A DNA stretch of 60,000 nucleotides, taken from the NCBI RefSeq assembly GCF_037975245.1, contig NC_092577.1, positions 22,472,398 to 22,532,397 of the forward strand, in the 5' to 3' direction. How positions within the stretch are numbered: the stretch's first letter is position 1; the number at the start of each line of letters is the position of its first letter. The translations under genes and the position numbers were made by a program. The DNA comes from Apostichopus japonicus (Eukaryota > Echinodermata > Holothuroidea > Aspidochirotida > Stichopodidae). Positions 44,742 to 55,600 of this stretch are shown piece after piece. The notes beneath the pieces are model-generated. The model had not been told where the DNA came from, searched no databases, and saw nothing but the letters and a program-made list of their open reading frames with translations.

Positions 44742-45470
44742 TTATATAAACAGCAACACTGATAATTTTGGCATAATTTCTTTAGGGTTCTTCAGTTTAT
44801 TAACGTTCCTTGTAGGTTTAGTTTGATTCGATGAGCTCGTCCTTTTCTTGTATCGTACGGTTTGAAACTCTTCACCACTTGAAACTTGTCTCTTTAGAGG
44901 CTTAGGATTAGGAGATTGAGTGGTACTAGTTCTCGTAGCCATGGATACCGTTGGTGCCTTTTGTCCCAGTTCTGTCGCTTTAGATAGAGCAGTCCCTGTA
45001 TGCTCCTTTTCTGCTGCTGGTTCTTTTACGGAGTCCATTGGTTTCTTTATTGTGTCTGGTGATTCGCTTGGGCTAATTTCCTCTTCGTCCTTTGTGTTAC
45101 TCGGGTTCATGTCATTGTTCTCATCCTGTGCATTCTCGTTAATTTGAGGGCAATTATAGCTTTTGTGTCCCAGTTTGTGGCAATTAAAGCATTCTTCGTT
45201 TGGGCAATGGGATTCCGTGTGTCCTTGTGTGATGCAGATTTTGCATAAATATTTAGGACAATTGCGCATGATATGGTCATTACCAAGGCACAAATTTCAA
45301 ACTTTACACTGTCCATTGTGCTTCAGTCTCATATGAATTTTGTTGATGACAATGGCATAAAGTAGGCTTTGGACTGACGATGGGAGCTCCAGACGGACAT
45401 ATCGTATACCATTTTCAATGTTCGGGTATTCTGGATATGTCTTCCGATGCCATGATCCTACAGTGTCTCT
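44742..45470 (-). pseudogene. L1-group LINE ORF1 with CCHC zinc knuckles
   Basis: Minus strand. The upstream part (about 45470-45300) has an RRM-like block with YPEYPNIENGIRYVRLELP. One in-frame stop near 45298 follows, then three zinc knuckles: CLGNDHIMRNC, CKICITQGHTESHC and CFNCHKLGHKSYNC (45293-45150). The rest is a polar Ser/Thr/Glu/Lys-rich tail ending at 44742. It would bind LINE RNA. A similar RRM-like block is at 46760-46840 on the plus strand. Confidence 0.7.
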
Positions 45471-45500
45471 GGTGTTGTCCTAATATATATTCTATGTCCA

Positions 45501-46130
45501 ACCTATTCAACGGTATGCTTTAAATAGCCCCCCCAAAAAAAACATATGTTAAGTATACGTCTTGCGTTTACTTTGTTCAGAGCCATTCCGTTTGTATGAA
45601 CGTGCGTGTGGCTCAATGTGTAATTCGGACAAGACTGAGCTTCCGTTTTTGGTAAATCCAATATTAGTCATCATGATTATATTTTAGTTCTAGGCGTTGC
45701 TATTGGCAACGACAACACAACTATTGAGAAGATTAACTGGGAGGAAAAGGTAAGAACTTGCAGCATTTGCTGAGCCGGAAAATCCCTTATGGCGAACTCC
45801 CTTGTCGTTTCCCGTCTAGTGTATCTTATTTTCACCTTACCACCTTGCGTAATCAAAACCTCTAACGACAGTATAATTAACTTTCTAAGCGTGGTAACCG
45901 AGTCCTATTAAATACACGACATTGCTATTACTTCTAGAAAAAGGTTTAATTAATATTAGAGAAATATTGAAATGATATGTGATTCGATCACACCCCAACT
46001 AAATCAGTAAATTGCTGAGAAATGAAGTAAGTGACAAATAAAAAAATCAGCATTCATTATGAAGACAAACTGAAATTTTACCAAGCTACTCATTAGAGAG
46101 GATATACTATTGCAGCACTTATTCCATAAT
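45501..46130. other. Unassigned spacer
   Basis: No gene or repeat recognised. AT-rich; a run of C and A at 45528-45543. Confidence 0.35.
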
Positions 46131-46855
46131 CCTCATATCTGTTCCAATAATGGCTCAACACTTTTAAACCGTGATTATATCCATGTTGAGGGAACTTATG
46201 TACGAAGTAATCCCACCTTCTATACCTGCTCTGGCAGTCCATGAGTCCATCATTCTTTATAATACTGACAATCCGATTTCAATCGATGATATTGAAGATT
46301 TCCAACACTTAACTATGGATGGGTTAACCCGATGAATGGGTTAACACTTTATATTCATCCGACAAAATGGTCGCCTCACAACGTTACCCTGATCCTCATA
46401 TAAGTTTTACAAGTGGCTCCGAGTGCGTTAATGTCTCGAACATTTCATGCAAACGGGCTACTCAGCTCTTCCGTCTGCATCTCAATTGTACTCCAACCGG
46501 TAAAGAATTCCCCAATCTGCCATGTAAAAACAGATGGAAAACCATTTATAAGAAACAAATCTCCATATGATGCTCATATTGACTATTAAATACTCCACAA
46601 CGCATTACGTACCATTGAACAACTCTATATAAAGTTGATATTGAATCGCTAATGTGTACTCTGTGTATGAATGAACTCATCTATTTATAGTGTTCTCAAA
46701 TCAACGTCCCAACACACATAAAGTGACGTAGAAGTTGGGAGAATATGGCTGCCATATTAGAACCAACTGGACCGACAAACATTACCCAGATTTTCCCAAG
46801 GTTGAAAACGGGATTACATTCGTACAGTTTGAGCTGCAAGTCAATACGACAAGCA
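46131..46855 (+). pseudogene. L1-group ORF1-like fragment joined to Tx1 ORF2
   Basis: The last 110 bp (46735-46845) encode KHYPDFPKVENGITFVQFEL on the plus strand, which parallels KTYPEYPNIENGIRYVRLEL in the ORF1 at 45.4 kb. The upstream 600 bp have short readable pieces (for example ESIILYNTDNPISIDDIEDF near 46240) that I cannot place firmly. At about 46856 the frame passes without break into Tx1-like ORF2 sequence, so two different LINE parts are fused. Confidence 0.5.
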
Positions 46856-47515
46856 AGGTGCTCGCTGTACCGGATCATGCCTTGGTGCGATTGGAGAGGA
46901 TCATTTTTGATTTCACTTGGGGAAAGCGCAAACCAAACCTTGTGAAAAGGACCGCTCTGTATAAGACCCACTTAAGCGGTGGGCTTGGTTTGGTCCACCT
47001 ACCATCTAAACTGCGCTTTCTCCTCTTGAAAGGTGTTTGTTTTGCTTTTGAGAATCCTTCGTTTCCCTTTGCCTTTTTTGTTAGGTTCTGGGTTGGGTTT
47101 CTTTTTCGCCACCACTGGCCCGGATCCTTTTCCAATAACCGGCCAAAGGCGACACGCCCTTCCGGGGTGTATAATCAGATTGGTGACTCACTTCGTAGAA
47201 TCAAAGAGGAGGGAGGGCCACATGTTCTGCTGAACGTGGCCCCCTCTGTGTTATACCCACCATTGTTTCGTTCAATGCTCGCGCCTGTGTTCCCGTCGGC
47301 TTGCCAAACCGCCATTTCTCCAGATGTGTGGCGGTCTGTGTCCGAGACGTGGCGTGGAGGATTGCACATGGGGTCCTCGTCACTAACCATTTTCGCCTAG
47401 CCAGGTGGCGATTAGGTGATGGGATTTGTACCCGTGTGGGCTGTAAAGCCATCGAGACTATGCAACACCTTTTGCTGGAGTGTCCCTTTGTCCGGTTGGT
47501 GTGGGGGTGACATCC

Positions 47516-47719
47516 CTATGTTCCGACGTCTCTATGTTCCGACGTCTCTATGTTCCGACGTCTCTATGTTCCGACGTCTCTATGTTCCGACGTCTCTATG
47601 TTCCGACGTCTCTATGTTCCGACGTCTCTATGTTCCGACGTCTCTATGTTCCGACGTCTCTATGTTCCGACGTCTCTATGTTCCGACGTCTCTATGTTCC
47701 GACGTCTCTATGTTCCGAC
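47516..47719 (+). repeat. Left arm: TTCCGACGTCTCTATG array, about 12.7 copies
   Basis: Perfect tandem copies from 47521 with partial units at each side. No spacer between units. Because 16 is not a multiple of three and no frame has a stop, the array reads open in all three frames of this strand. Confidence 0.97.
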
Positions 47720-48170
47720 AAATTGTTTGGACTCTAATTTCTTTTGACCAAATTTTTTTCGGACCGAATTTTTTTTGGGAGACTCAATCTCCATTTTTCG
47801 GACCAAATGTTTTTGGGGGACTTAATTTTTTGAGACCAATTTTTTTTGGGGGGGACTTAATTTTTTTGGACCAACATATTTTCTGACCTACCTTTTAGGG
47901 GGACACCATTTTTTGGACGCACCAAATTTTTTTCAGGAGAAAAAGGGCCCAAAGTTTGTTGGGACCGAAATCAGTGGTCAAAAAAAATTTGGTCCGAAAA
48001 CATGTTGGTGTCAAAAATTTTGTCCAAAAAAAATTTGCTCATAAAAATATATTGGTCTCAAATAATTTTCCTCCGAAAAAGTTGGTCCGAAAACATGTTG
48101 GTCTAAAATTTGGTCCAAAAAAATTCAGTCAGAAAAAATTTGGGTAAAAAAGAATTAGTCCAAAAAAATT

Positions 48171-48780
48171 GTCGGAACATAGAGACGTCGGAACATAGAG
48201 ACGTCGGAACATAGAGACGTCGGAACATAGAGACGTCGGAACATAGAGACGTCGGAACATAGAGACGTCGGAACATAGAGACGTCGGAACATAGAGACGT
48301 CGGAACATAGAGACGTCGGAACATAGAGACGTCGGAACATAGAGACGTCGGAACATAGAGACGTCGGAACATAGAGACGTCGGAACATAGAGATGTCGGA
48401 ACATAGAGACGTCGGAACATAGAGACGTCGGAACATAGAGACGTCGGAACATAGAGACGTCGGAACATAGAGACGTCGGAACATAGAGACGTCGGAACAT
48501 AGAGACGTCGGAACATAGAGACGTCGGAACATAGAGACGTCGGAACATAGAGACGTCGGAACATAGAGACGTCGGAACATAGAGACGTCGGAACATAGAG
48601 ACGTCGGAACATAGAGACGTCGGAACATAGAGATGTCGGAACATAGAGACGTCGGAACATAGAGACGTCGGAACATAGAGACGTCGGAACATAGAGACGT
48701 CGGAACATAGAGACGTCGGAACATAGAGACGTCGGAACATAGAGACGTCGGAACATAGAGACGTCGGAACATAGAGATGT
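48171..48780 (-). repeat. Right arm: same 16-bp unit inverted, about 38 copies
   Basis: Unit on the plus strand is CATAGAGACGTCGGAA. Nearly all copies are identical. A variant with GATGTC in place of GACGTC occurs near 48391 and 48631, exactly 240 bp (15 units) apart, and an altered last unit ends GATGT at 48780. Confidence 0.97.
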
Positions 48781-48781
48781 A

Positions 48782-49229
48782 CAGGGATGAGACTGAGCCG
48801 GGGAAAAAAAATCTGAAATTTATTGATCGCCGTCCTGGGGGAGGGGTTTAGAATTTTTTGGTCAGGTAAGGAGGGCTTAAATGCAAAATGGTGGACTCTA
48901 GATGGAATCTATCACATCAGGTAACTCGCCAAAAAATTGTGGAATTTCTGCTTGTATAATTTATCCATTAGCTTTTTTTTACCAAAAAAAGGCTTTTTTG
49001 CTTGCTTTGTGCTACTTGATTCCACCACTGGTCAAATTCGGTGTTCCTTCCCTTCACAGTTCAGCATGTTCGGCCCAAAAAACAAAAATTACTAAAATAA
49101 AATACCAAAAAATTAAATAAAAAAAATTAAATAAAAACAATAATAAAAAACGCGAATTATGAGAAAAAACGCGAAAATGAAACAAAAAAAATCTGAAATC
49201 CGCGTTTCCACGGAAGAGTCTCATGCCTG
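48782..49229. mobile_element. Nested 448-bp element with CAGGSATGAGACT ends
   Basis: Left end CAGGGATGAGACT at 48782. Right end, on the other strand, CAGGCATGAGACT ending at 49229. Flanked by GATGTA on both sides (48776-48781 and 49230-49235). Taking out this element and one GATGTA makes the right end of the foldback element match its left end for more than 20 bp. Ends of type CAGG resemble hAT elements, but a 6-bp flank is not the hAT norm of 8. Interior is A-rich and non-coding. Confidence 0.8.
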
Positions 49230-50028
49230 GATGTAACCGGTGTGGGAATGGTTTCACGCCTTCGTTATTGGTGCTATTGGTTTCACACAGTGGGCCATTA
49301 GTAGTGATTTTCTTTTGTATGGTTTTTGGTCCCCTGTGTGCCCAACCTGGGTTAGGGATCTGCTGTTGTTGTTGTTGTTTGCCGCTGTCATCAGGAGACA
49401 CATCTGGAACAGCAGATGCCGCCTAGTTTTCGATGGTGACGTCTTGAGGGCAGAGGATGTTGTCCCCCTCTTGCAAAGTGACATTAGGTTGCGCATGGAG
49501 GCGGACCATGCACGGCTTCCCGACACTGCCTTTCGTAGACGCTGGCGCAAGCCTGTCGTCTACTATCGGGACGGCGTTCCCCGGATGAAATTTGGAGTGA
49601 GTTAGTTGTTAGGTGTGGGGGTTGTGTGGTCGTTACATAATATGGGTTGGTTTTATTTTTTCTGTTCGTGGTTTGGGCTTGGCTTTTTGGGGCCGGTTTT
49701 TTTGTGCTTCTCTTGGCCGTGTCATTTTCGTGTCACGTTTAACGCTGCGTTAGTGACAGATTTGTGTTTCTGGGTTTCAGTGGGGATTTGGTTGTTTTTG
49801 TTTAACAGACTGGGATTGTTTTGGGTTCTGTTGACCTTTGGTCCGTGTCCGTTTTCTTAGCACGTAAAAAGCACACAATACGACAATCCTTCCATACGCA
49901 ATAACAAGATATAGTTATCACCTTCGACTGAAAAAACGTTCAAAGCCGTGTTTGCAACCTTTGTCTCGCTGAAGACCATATAATGATGGAGTACCCGGAT
50001 TACAAGTGCAGGCAATGCGCTTATTACT

Positions 50029-51205
50029 TGACCCGCCTCGCGGGAAGCAAAATGTCACGGCCAAACGAAGCTACCAAAACCAGCCAACTCTGACAAACAA
50101 AACTCAAGTCGAGCGAGCCAAAAATAGTAAATACGGCCACCGACCAGCAGAGACAAACCCCCAACGTTTCAAAAACCACAAGGAGGACCAGTACGCAGCG
50201 AAACAAAACACCTCTCCCCCAGCGTCCAAAAAAGGCAGCCCAGATAAACGGCGAAAATGTCCTTCAATCTGAACTCGAATGCCGCACTTCACCGCCTCCA
50301 GGACTGCTTGCCAACTGGCAAATTTCCCCCTAGAAGCTATATCGCATCTATTAATTTCCTTGCAATATTTTATTCTTCACAATAGCACAGACACAAATAA
50401 TACGGTGCAACAATATGTAAGGCTTATTTTGGTAGTTCGGTAACGGTAAGCCGGGCCTTACACTGATAACATCGAACCGAGCGTGAAACAGGAAAGTGAA
50501 AGGCGGATACTTCATAATATATTCCTATTTTATTGATTCTGAATAAAACTATAAGTTTGGATAATTAAAATGTACAAAATAAATACAATTACGGAGCCTA
50601 CTGTTGTACGTCCGTAGACTACGGATGATTAACTTAAACTCCCCGATATGTCTTTAGGAGACACTTAAACCCCTGATTCCAAATTAACAAATTACGACGC
50701 GATGCACAGAGCACACGCTCTGCCCTTGAACCCGATTGGTCTAAACTTTTAACTCACCCCTCACCACACTCTTGATTGGTTAATGCCAACCTGATTTGCA
50801 GATGAGCACATGCAAATGGGCACTCAACCAATTTGGACGAGTTTGGCTGTCTTCCAACCCCGAATCATTTAAAACAAAACATACGCTTCTAATAGCGCGT
50901 GATTTATATCCCGCCACACCACAGCGCAAACCACCAATGCGCGAGCCTTCACAACAGCAGCAGAAAAACAAAACCGTAAACGGTCAACCGTTACACGGTC
51001 GGTCCAGTTCTTAAATCACTCCCACAAGCTTGAAACAAAGGAACAATGCCCACAAATATGAGCAGGACCCTCTTAGCTGTCACAGCCGGTCCGTGGGCAC
51101 AGTCCATCACCCGGTCGCTAATGATACCTTTTCCAATATGTCACCAAGCAATTTTCAAGGCAAGATCTCGCAACCTGCAATTAATCAGCAATGAATGTAG
51201 CGGGC
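50029..51205 (-). mobile_element. Tx1-like LINE 3' fragment, split by about 560 bp
   Basis: 50029-50411 is a diverged copy of the 3' end at 30373-30780, with hairpin CCCGCCTCGCGGG and the last ORF2 codons (IRVQIEGHFRRLS). 50976-51205 is a copy of about 30850-31080. The part between, which should be about 70 bp, is replaced by about 560 bp of unrelated DNA (50412-50975). Frames are destroyed. Confidence 0.75.
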
Positions 51206-52228
51206 TCCAGCCAAGAAATGACAATGAACATCAAGTTTCGGTTACGGGTTGTTATTTGCTGAGATAAAATGTGATTTGTGTGATTGGTAAACTTACTTTA
51301 CTGATTTAACCTGAAAACCTCAATACATGCAACACAATAAATCATATATATGCAATCAAACTCAAGGACATGTGCAGTTATGGAGTAGTTCAATTACAAT
51401 ACAAACGAATAAGATTAAGGTGTAACCAATAAGGTTCACTCACACTTGAACTTATATAACATAATATGTAGGCTACGGGACATGAATCGACAGTGCGTAA
51501 GCACAGACAGTAATCAACATGCATTTACCTCCACGAAAATAAGCTTAGGCCTTAATAATATTAGCACACTGAAGTCACAGAGAAAGATGAATAGGAATAG
51601 GAATAGGAATCGGATGCAATACTACGGAGAGCAAGTGCACAATTTCGGCCCAAGAAATAACACAGGAGCCACAGTAAAACGATAAAGAAAACATTTGTGA
51701 TCCTAAAGGTTACAATTAATACTATGTTGCAATCATACCATATGTCTTCCTTCGGGGACTGAATCCACTAAAATTAATTAATGAAATGGTATATATCGTA
51801 AATTGTAGCATCAGCACGATAAAACTACATAGCAAGAACAAGATCAATTTATTTTTAGAAAGGAAAGAGTGGAACGCCGATAGGGCAGAAAATAACACAT
51901 TGATCAACTAACAACGCTAGGGGTGGCGACTGTAACACTCCCACCAAATTACTTAAAACAATCACCCTTACAATGGCAGTAACAACTTGAGAAAGGACTT
52001 TAAACTCAGTCCCCGGGTTAAATACAATATTACGACTTTACAATACATACAATGTTCCAACGAGATTTATGGTGAGTAACTTATAAATGACTACCAAATA
52101 AGAACAACTGGTATGCAAATTAAACCAGAACTCCTACAGAAGTAAGTCTAAAACTAGAAATAATACAATCTTACTAACTCTACTATGAGAACACAAAATA
52201 TGTCAATGACAAAAACAAACCTTAATAC
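51206..52228. other. Unassigned AT-rich region
   Basis: No gene. A short (GAATAG)n run lies at 51587-51612. Confidence 0.4.
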
Positions 52229-53400
52229 ATTAGGTCTCATGAGCCAGAGAGAGATCTCTCTCATGTTCTACAAGGAGAACAAGTTTTTGAATGGGACGTT
52301 CCAATATGGACATTTTTTTCCTGGGTTGTCCCTTTGAAGTTAAATCTCTAGAACCAACCTTAACTCAAGCTCTCCTCACTAGACCATCTTCACTGGCAGT
52401 AGTTGATACTATAACACCAAAGGGCCACTTCATGCGTGAAGTGTTATGATCCTTGACAAGGACAACGTCACCGGCTCTCAGGTTTCTTCTTGGAAGACTC
52501 CATTTTCCTCTCTCTTGCAAGGTTTGGAGGTATTCACTCTTCCACCGAGACCAAAACTGTTCTGAAAGGAAGTGAACTCTACGCCATCTTCTTCTAGCAT
52601 ACAGGTTTTCCTTAACAAATTTCCCTGGGGTGGCAGGGCAATGGTGGGCTTCATGGTAATCAGATGATTTGGTGTCAGAGGCGGTTCAGCACAGGGATAT
52701 GTCATATTTGCTGGTGTATGGTCGGCTATTGATGATTGCCATTGCTACATACAAAAAACATTTCAAAGAAGCATCATCTAAGCGTCCAGGGTACAAGGCT
52801 ATGGTAGCGTTGAATACGTTCCTGACTGATCTGATCTGGCGCTCCCATACACCTCCAGCATGACTTGAATAAGGAGCATTGAATAGAAAATTACACTGCT
52901 TCTCAGTCAGATAGATGCCTAACTCTTTCAATGCAGCTCTCAACTCATTGTCGGCTCCAATAAAGTTGCTTCCATGATCGCATCTTATCTGTGTTACTGC
53001 ACCCCTGATGGCAATAAAGCAACGTAGTGCATTGATAAATGCGTCAGTAGACAGATTTTCCACCATTTCGATGTGAACAGCTCTGGGGCAGAGGCAGGTA
53101 AATATCAACACATAGCGTTTGAATTCCTTGGGGTTCAGTTTTGTGATGAAAGGACCAAAGCAGTCCATACCACAGAAGCTAAAGGGAGGGGACGGCTCAA
53201 CACGATCCTCTGGCAAATCTGCCATCTTCTGCTCTTCTACAGGTCTTCGAAGCTTTCTGCAAAGAAAACACTTTCTAGTGAAGGTAGCTACTGCCTTACT
53301 TCCACCAAGGATCCAATACCCTTGTCTTCTGATTTCGTTAATTGTCTGACCTCTTCCCTGGTGTTTGGCCAGACTGGCAGTAGGCAATTCAGTCATGTGT
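52229..53400 (-). pseudogene. BEL/Pao integrase fragment (second BEL family)
   Basis: Minus strand from 53400. The zinc-binding start is HQGRGQTINEIRRQGYW with CFLCRK. The core carries CGMDCFGPF, RCDHGSNFIGAD and GGVWERQIR, so all three catalytic acidic residues are present. Frame changes follow near 52690 and 52600. The C-terminal part is LRAGDVVLVKDHN (about 52480), an in-frame TGA near 52369, and ILERPIQKLVLLVE up to the stop at 52229. It aligns with 6400-7591 of the first BEL element but differs at many residues, so it is another family. No LTR was found on either side. Confidence 0.85.
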
Positions 53401-53412
53401 CCATTTTTAGGC

Positions 53413-53565
53413 AGTACTCATGCCCAAGACGAAGGCAGCGTCTTGTTTGGGCAGCCCTTGGCTTCGTGCCCGGTCTCCCCACACCTGAAGCAGGTACGGG
53501 GCTGACCGGGATACCGCACGTGGGCTTTATGCCCTGCTATAAACAGGAAGGAGGGAATGTCCCAG
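53413..53565 (-). pseudogene. Scrap of Tx1-like ORF1 zinc-knuckle region
   Basis: CATGCCCAAGACGAAGGCAG, then GGGCAGCCCTTGGCTTCGTG and onwards, copies 34558-34710 of the LINE ORF1 with few changes and a small internal deletion. It stops within the ORF and joins BEL sequence on one side and the GC-rich repeat on the other. Confidence 0.85.
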
Positions 53566-53569
53566 CAAG

Positions 53570-53800
53570 CAAGCCGAAGTCGGCCCGACGGCGGCCCGGC
53601 TTCGGCACCGAAGTCGGCCCGACGGCGGCTGCCGCCGTAGATTTGGCAGACGGCAAGTCGGCGGACCGCGGGCGGAAACGCCGCCGGGCCACCGGCGGGC
53701 CGCCGGCGGCTCGAGGCTGGCCCGCCGGCGGCTCAAAGCAGGCCCGCCGGCGGCGGGCCGACGGCGGGCAGATGGCGGGCCGCCGGCAAATCAGCGCCGA
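53570..53800. repeat. GC-rich degenerate repeat (GGCCCGCCGGCGGC-type)
   Basis: About 230 bp, over 75 percent G+C in an otherwise AT-rich region. It is made of variants of GCCCGCCGGCGGC and GCCCGACGGCGG in both orientations, able to form strong hairpins. Ends sharply before CAATTATG and a T-run at about 53810. Confidence 0.75.
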
Positions 53801-53809
53801 TGTCTTTCA

Positions 53810-55600
53810 ATTATGTTTTTTTTTTTCATTTATACTTTAATTTTCTACTGGGACCCAGCTGTAATAGTCAAATAGATTATTTTAAAAATTGTGACAGTTG
53901 ATGAAATATGTTGATGAAATAGTTGATGAAATATTTCCAGCTGGAAACTAGTCACTGCATGTGTGTAGATTTAAGTGGGTCATTTTCGAAAAGTTTTATT
54001 AATTGAATATCCAGAAAGACTGTGGGGACAGCAAAACTTTTAGAAGTGTGTATTCCAGATATAACGACAGTAAAGTGAAACCAAAATTTTAATAAAAACA
54101 TAAGACAAGGAGCATTGACATAACATTGTCATAATTTATTAATTTAATGCATTTTCCTTTAATTACCAGATGTTTTAGCCATTTATGAACAATTCACTTA
54201 AATTATTTGATAAAGCCACAGAATGGAGGAAAAGAGTGAAGCAGATTTATGAAAAAACTTGCCATCATAATATCAAATGAAGACGCCCACCGTGGGCCGA
54301 AATAGAAACAGTGTAGAAAAGAAACAATACGTTCGGCGTTACCTCCATTTTTGCTTATAATTATACTGTGGACCATCACAAAGCTGTTTCAACAAGAATA
54401 AAGCAAAACCAGTACTTTATATGTGGACTTTGCAACCGGATTGGAAGAAACGCTGTACCTCGTATTGTTGGCCTTTACATCTCATTATGAATTAGAGTTT
54501 CGTTAAATACACTGAGTGGAATGTGTTTCCCTCTCAATAAAGAGTATTTCTCGTGAGGAAAAACTCAGTATAACAACCATACATTCTTACAAAAAGTATC
54601 ATAGGGGAGAGGTACAGTATATGCAATAATTGGACGTGCTGGTGATAAATCTTGACTGGTGGTTAAATATGTCAAATACTACCAAAAGGATGAGCCAAAA
54701 TATATGACCATATTGGTAAGCATGCATTTGCATATCTTAAAAATTAAACTGCACTAATTGAGATTTCAATTGCATGAAGTGAATCCATGGCTGTAACTGA
54801 CGTGAGGAACATAATAGATTCTGCAATACAAGAAAATTATGAAGAGTGTAACAATGTAAGTTTAACAGCTTAATATATCTGCAGAAATAAAAGCCATGTA
54901 CTGCCGAAGGATAGAGCTAAAACGAAAGGTTATTCCTCCTGTTCGTTACCAAACTGAACGTCGAAGTGGCGTTGCTGCCTTGCCTTCCGACCCCCTTCTC
55001 TATCAGAGGCTCCTTTGAAAAATTTAACGACCTCCCTTTGAATGTCCACTGCCGTGGAGTTGGAAGTTTGTTGGTTTTTCCTAATTGCTTCTACAGTTGA
55101 AAAAAGAAGAAAGTCAAAAAGAAAACTTTTAGTTCCTTACATTGAGAGAATATGCATGTAAGTTCTTCATAATAATACATCGTTTGTGTATATTTTAGAG
55201 GAAAGGCAACTTCGTCCTTTTAATATGAACTCCAACCACATAAACCAGCAAATTCCAGGTAGTTTTCCTGAGTGTGTGAGCCACTAGTTTCGCTCCCCAT
55301 GTTGCAGCAGGGAGTTGTTATGGAAACTGCCTGCTCCCACGTACCGGAGCACGTTCGTCAGTTCATTTGCGGGCTTTAGGGTATTCTGTATTGGCCCCAA
55401 ATTATAGCATGCTATAATCTTAGTATTGAAGGTGAAGCACATATGAATTAAGTCTCTGCCGAAGATATCTTTGTATACAATTATCAACTAATAGCCTTAT
55501 CTAATATGCATATCATAATAAGCCTAAGTTCTTGTCTACTGAATTTTTCTTGGCCGTGGATCTGTCCGTTATCAATCGAAAGCGATGCCGGGGACGTTCT
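53810..55600. other. Unassigned AT-rich region
   Basis: No coding region recognised. It may contain the downstream (left) end of the transposase plus DUF4806 element, but no terminal repeat could be identified because its other end is outside the window. Confidence 0.4.

Larger units (their letters stand above)
47506..49238. mobile_element. Foldback element with inverted 16-bp minisatellite arms
   Basis: Inserted in the Tx1-like ORF2 with an 8-bp target duplication, GGTGTGGG (47498-47505 and 49239-49246). The ends are GGTGACATCC on the left and, on the other strand, GGTTACATCC on the right (nine of ten equal). Next to each end is an array of the unit TTCCGACGTCTCTATG: about 12 copies on the left, about 38 on the right in opposite orientation. 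A 450-bp AT-rich centre (47720-48170) repeats ACCAAATTTTTTT-like words on the left half and their complement on the right half, so the whole could fold on itself. No transposase is encoded. A second element (48782-49229) sits in the right end. Long inverted arms of tandem repeats are known from foldback elements such as Drosophila FB and Galileo; the family here is not one I recognise. Confidence 0.85.
46856..49875 (+). mobile_element. Tx1-like LINE fragment (ORF2 C-terminal half and 3' end), split by an insertion
   Basis: Plus strand. 46856-47505 and 49239-49605 align, block by block, with the last third of ORF2 of the LINE at 30.5-33.9 kb (LVRLERIIFDF, GGLGLVHL, VRDVAWRIAHGVLVTN, GDGICTRVGC, LLLECPFV, then WEWFHAF and LQSDIRLRMEADH). 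There is a frame change near 47340. The 3' UTR runs to about 49875 and ends CACGTAAAAAGCACACA, close to the 3' end of the other LINE. The foldback element 47506-49238 interrupts the sequence between LVW and EWF codons. Confidence 0.82.

Noticed and set aside
48103-48772. Three overlapping frames of about 205-217 codons encoding a 16-residue repeat
   Set aside because: They arise because the 16-bp unit has no stop in any frame of that strand. The same repeat peptide appears in all three frames and in the left arm; no codon preference or start context supports a protein.
47516-48780. CRISPR-like array
   Set aside because: Units are contiguous with no spacers, and this is animal DNA; it is a minisatellite in inverted arms.
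53073-53840. 255-codon plus-strand frame
   Set aside because: It runs across the antisense of a BEL integrase, a LINE ORF1 scrap and the GC-rich repeat; no part has family resemblance on this strand.
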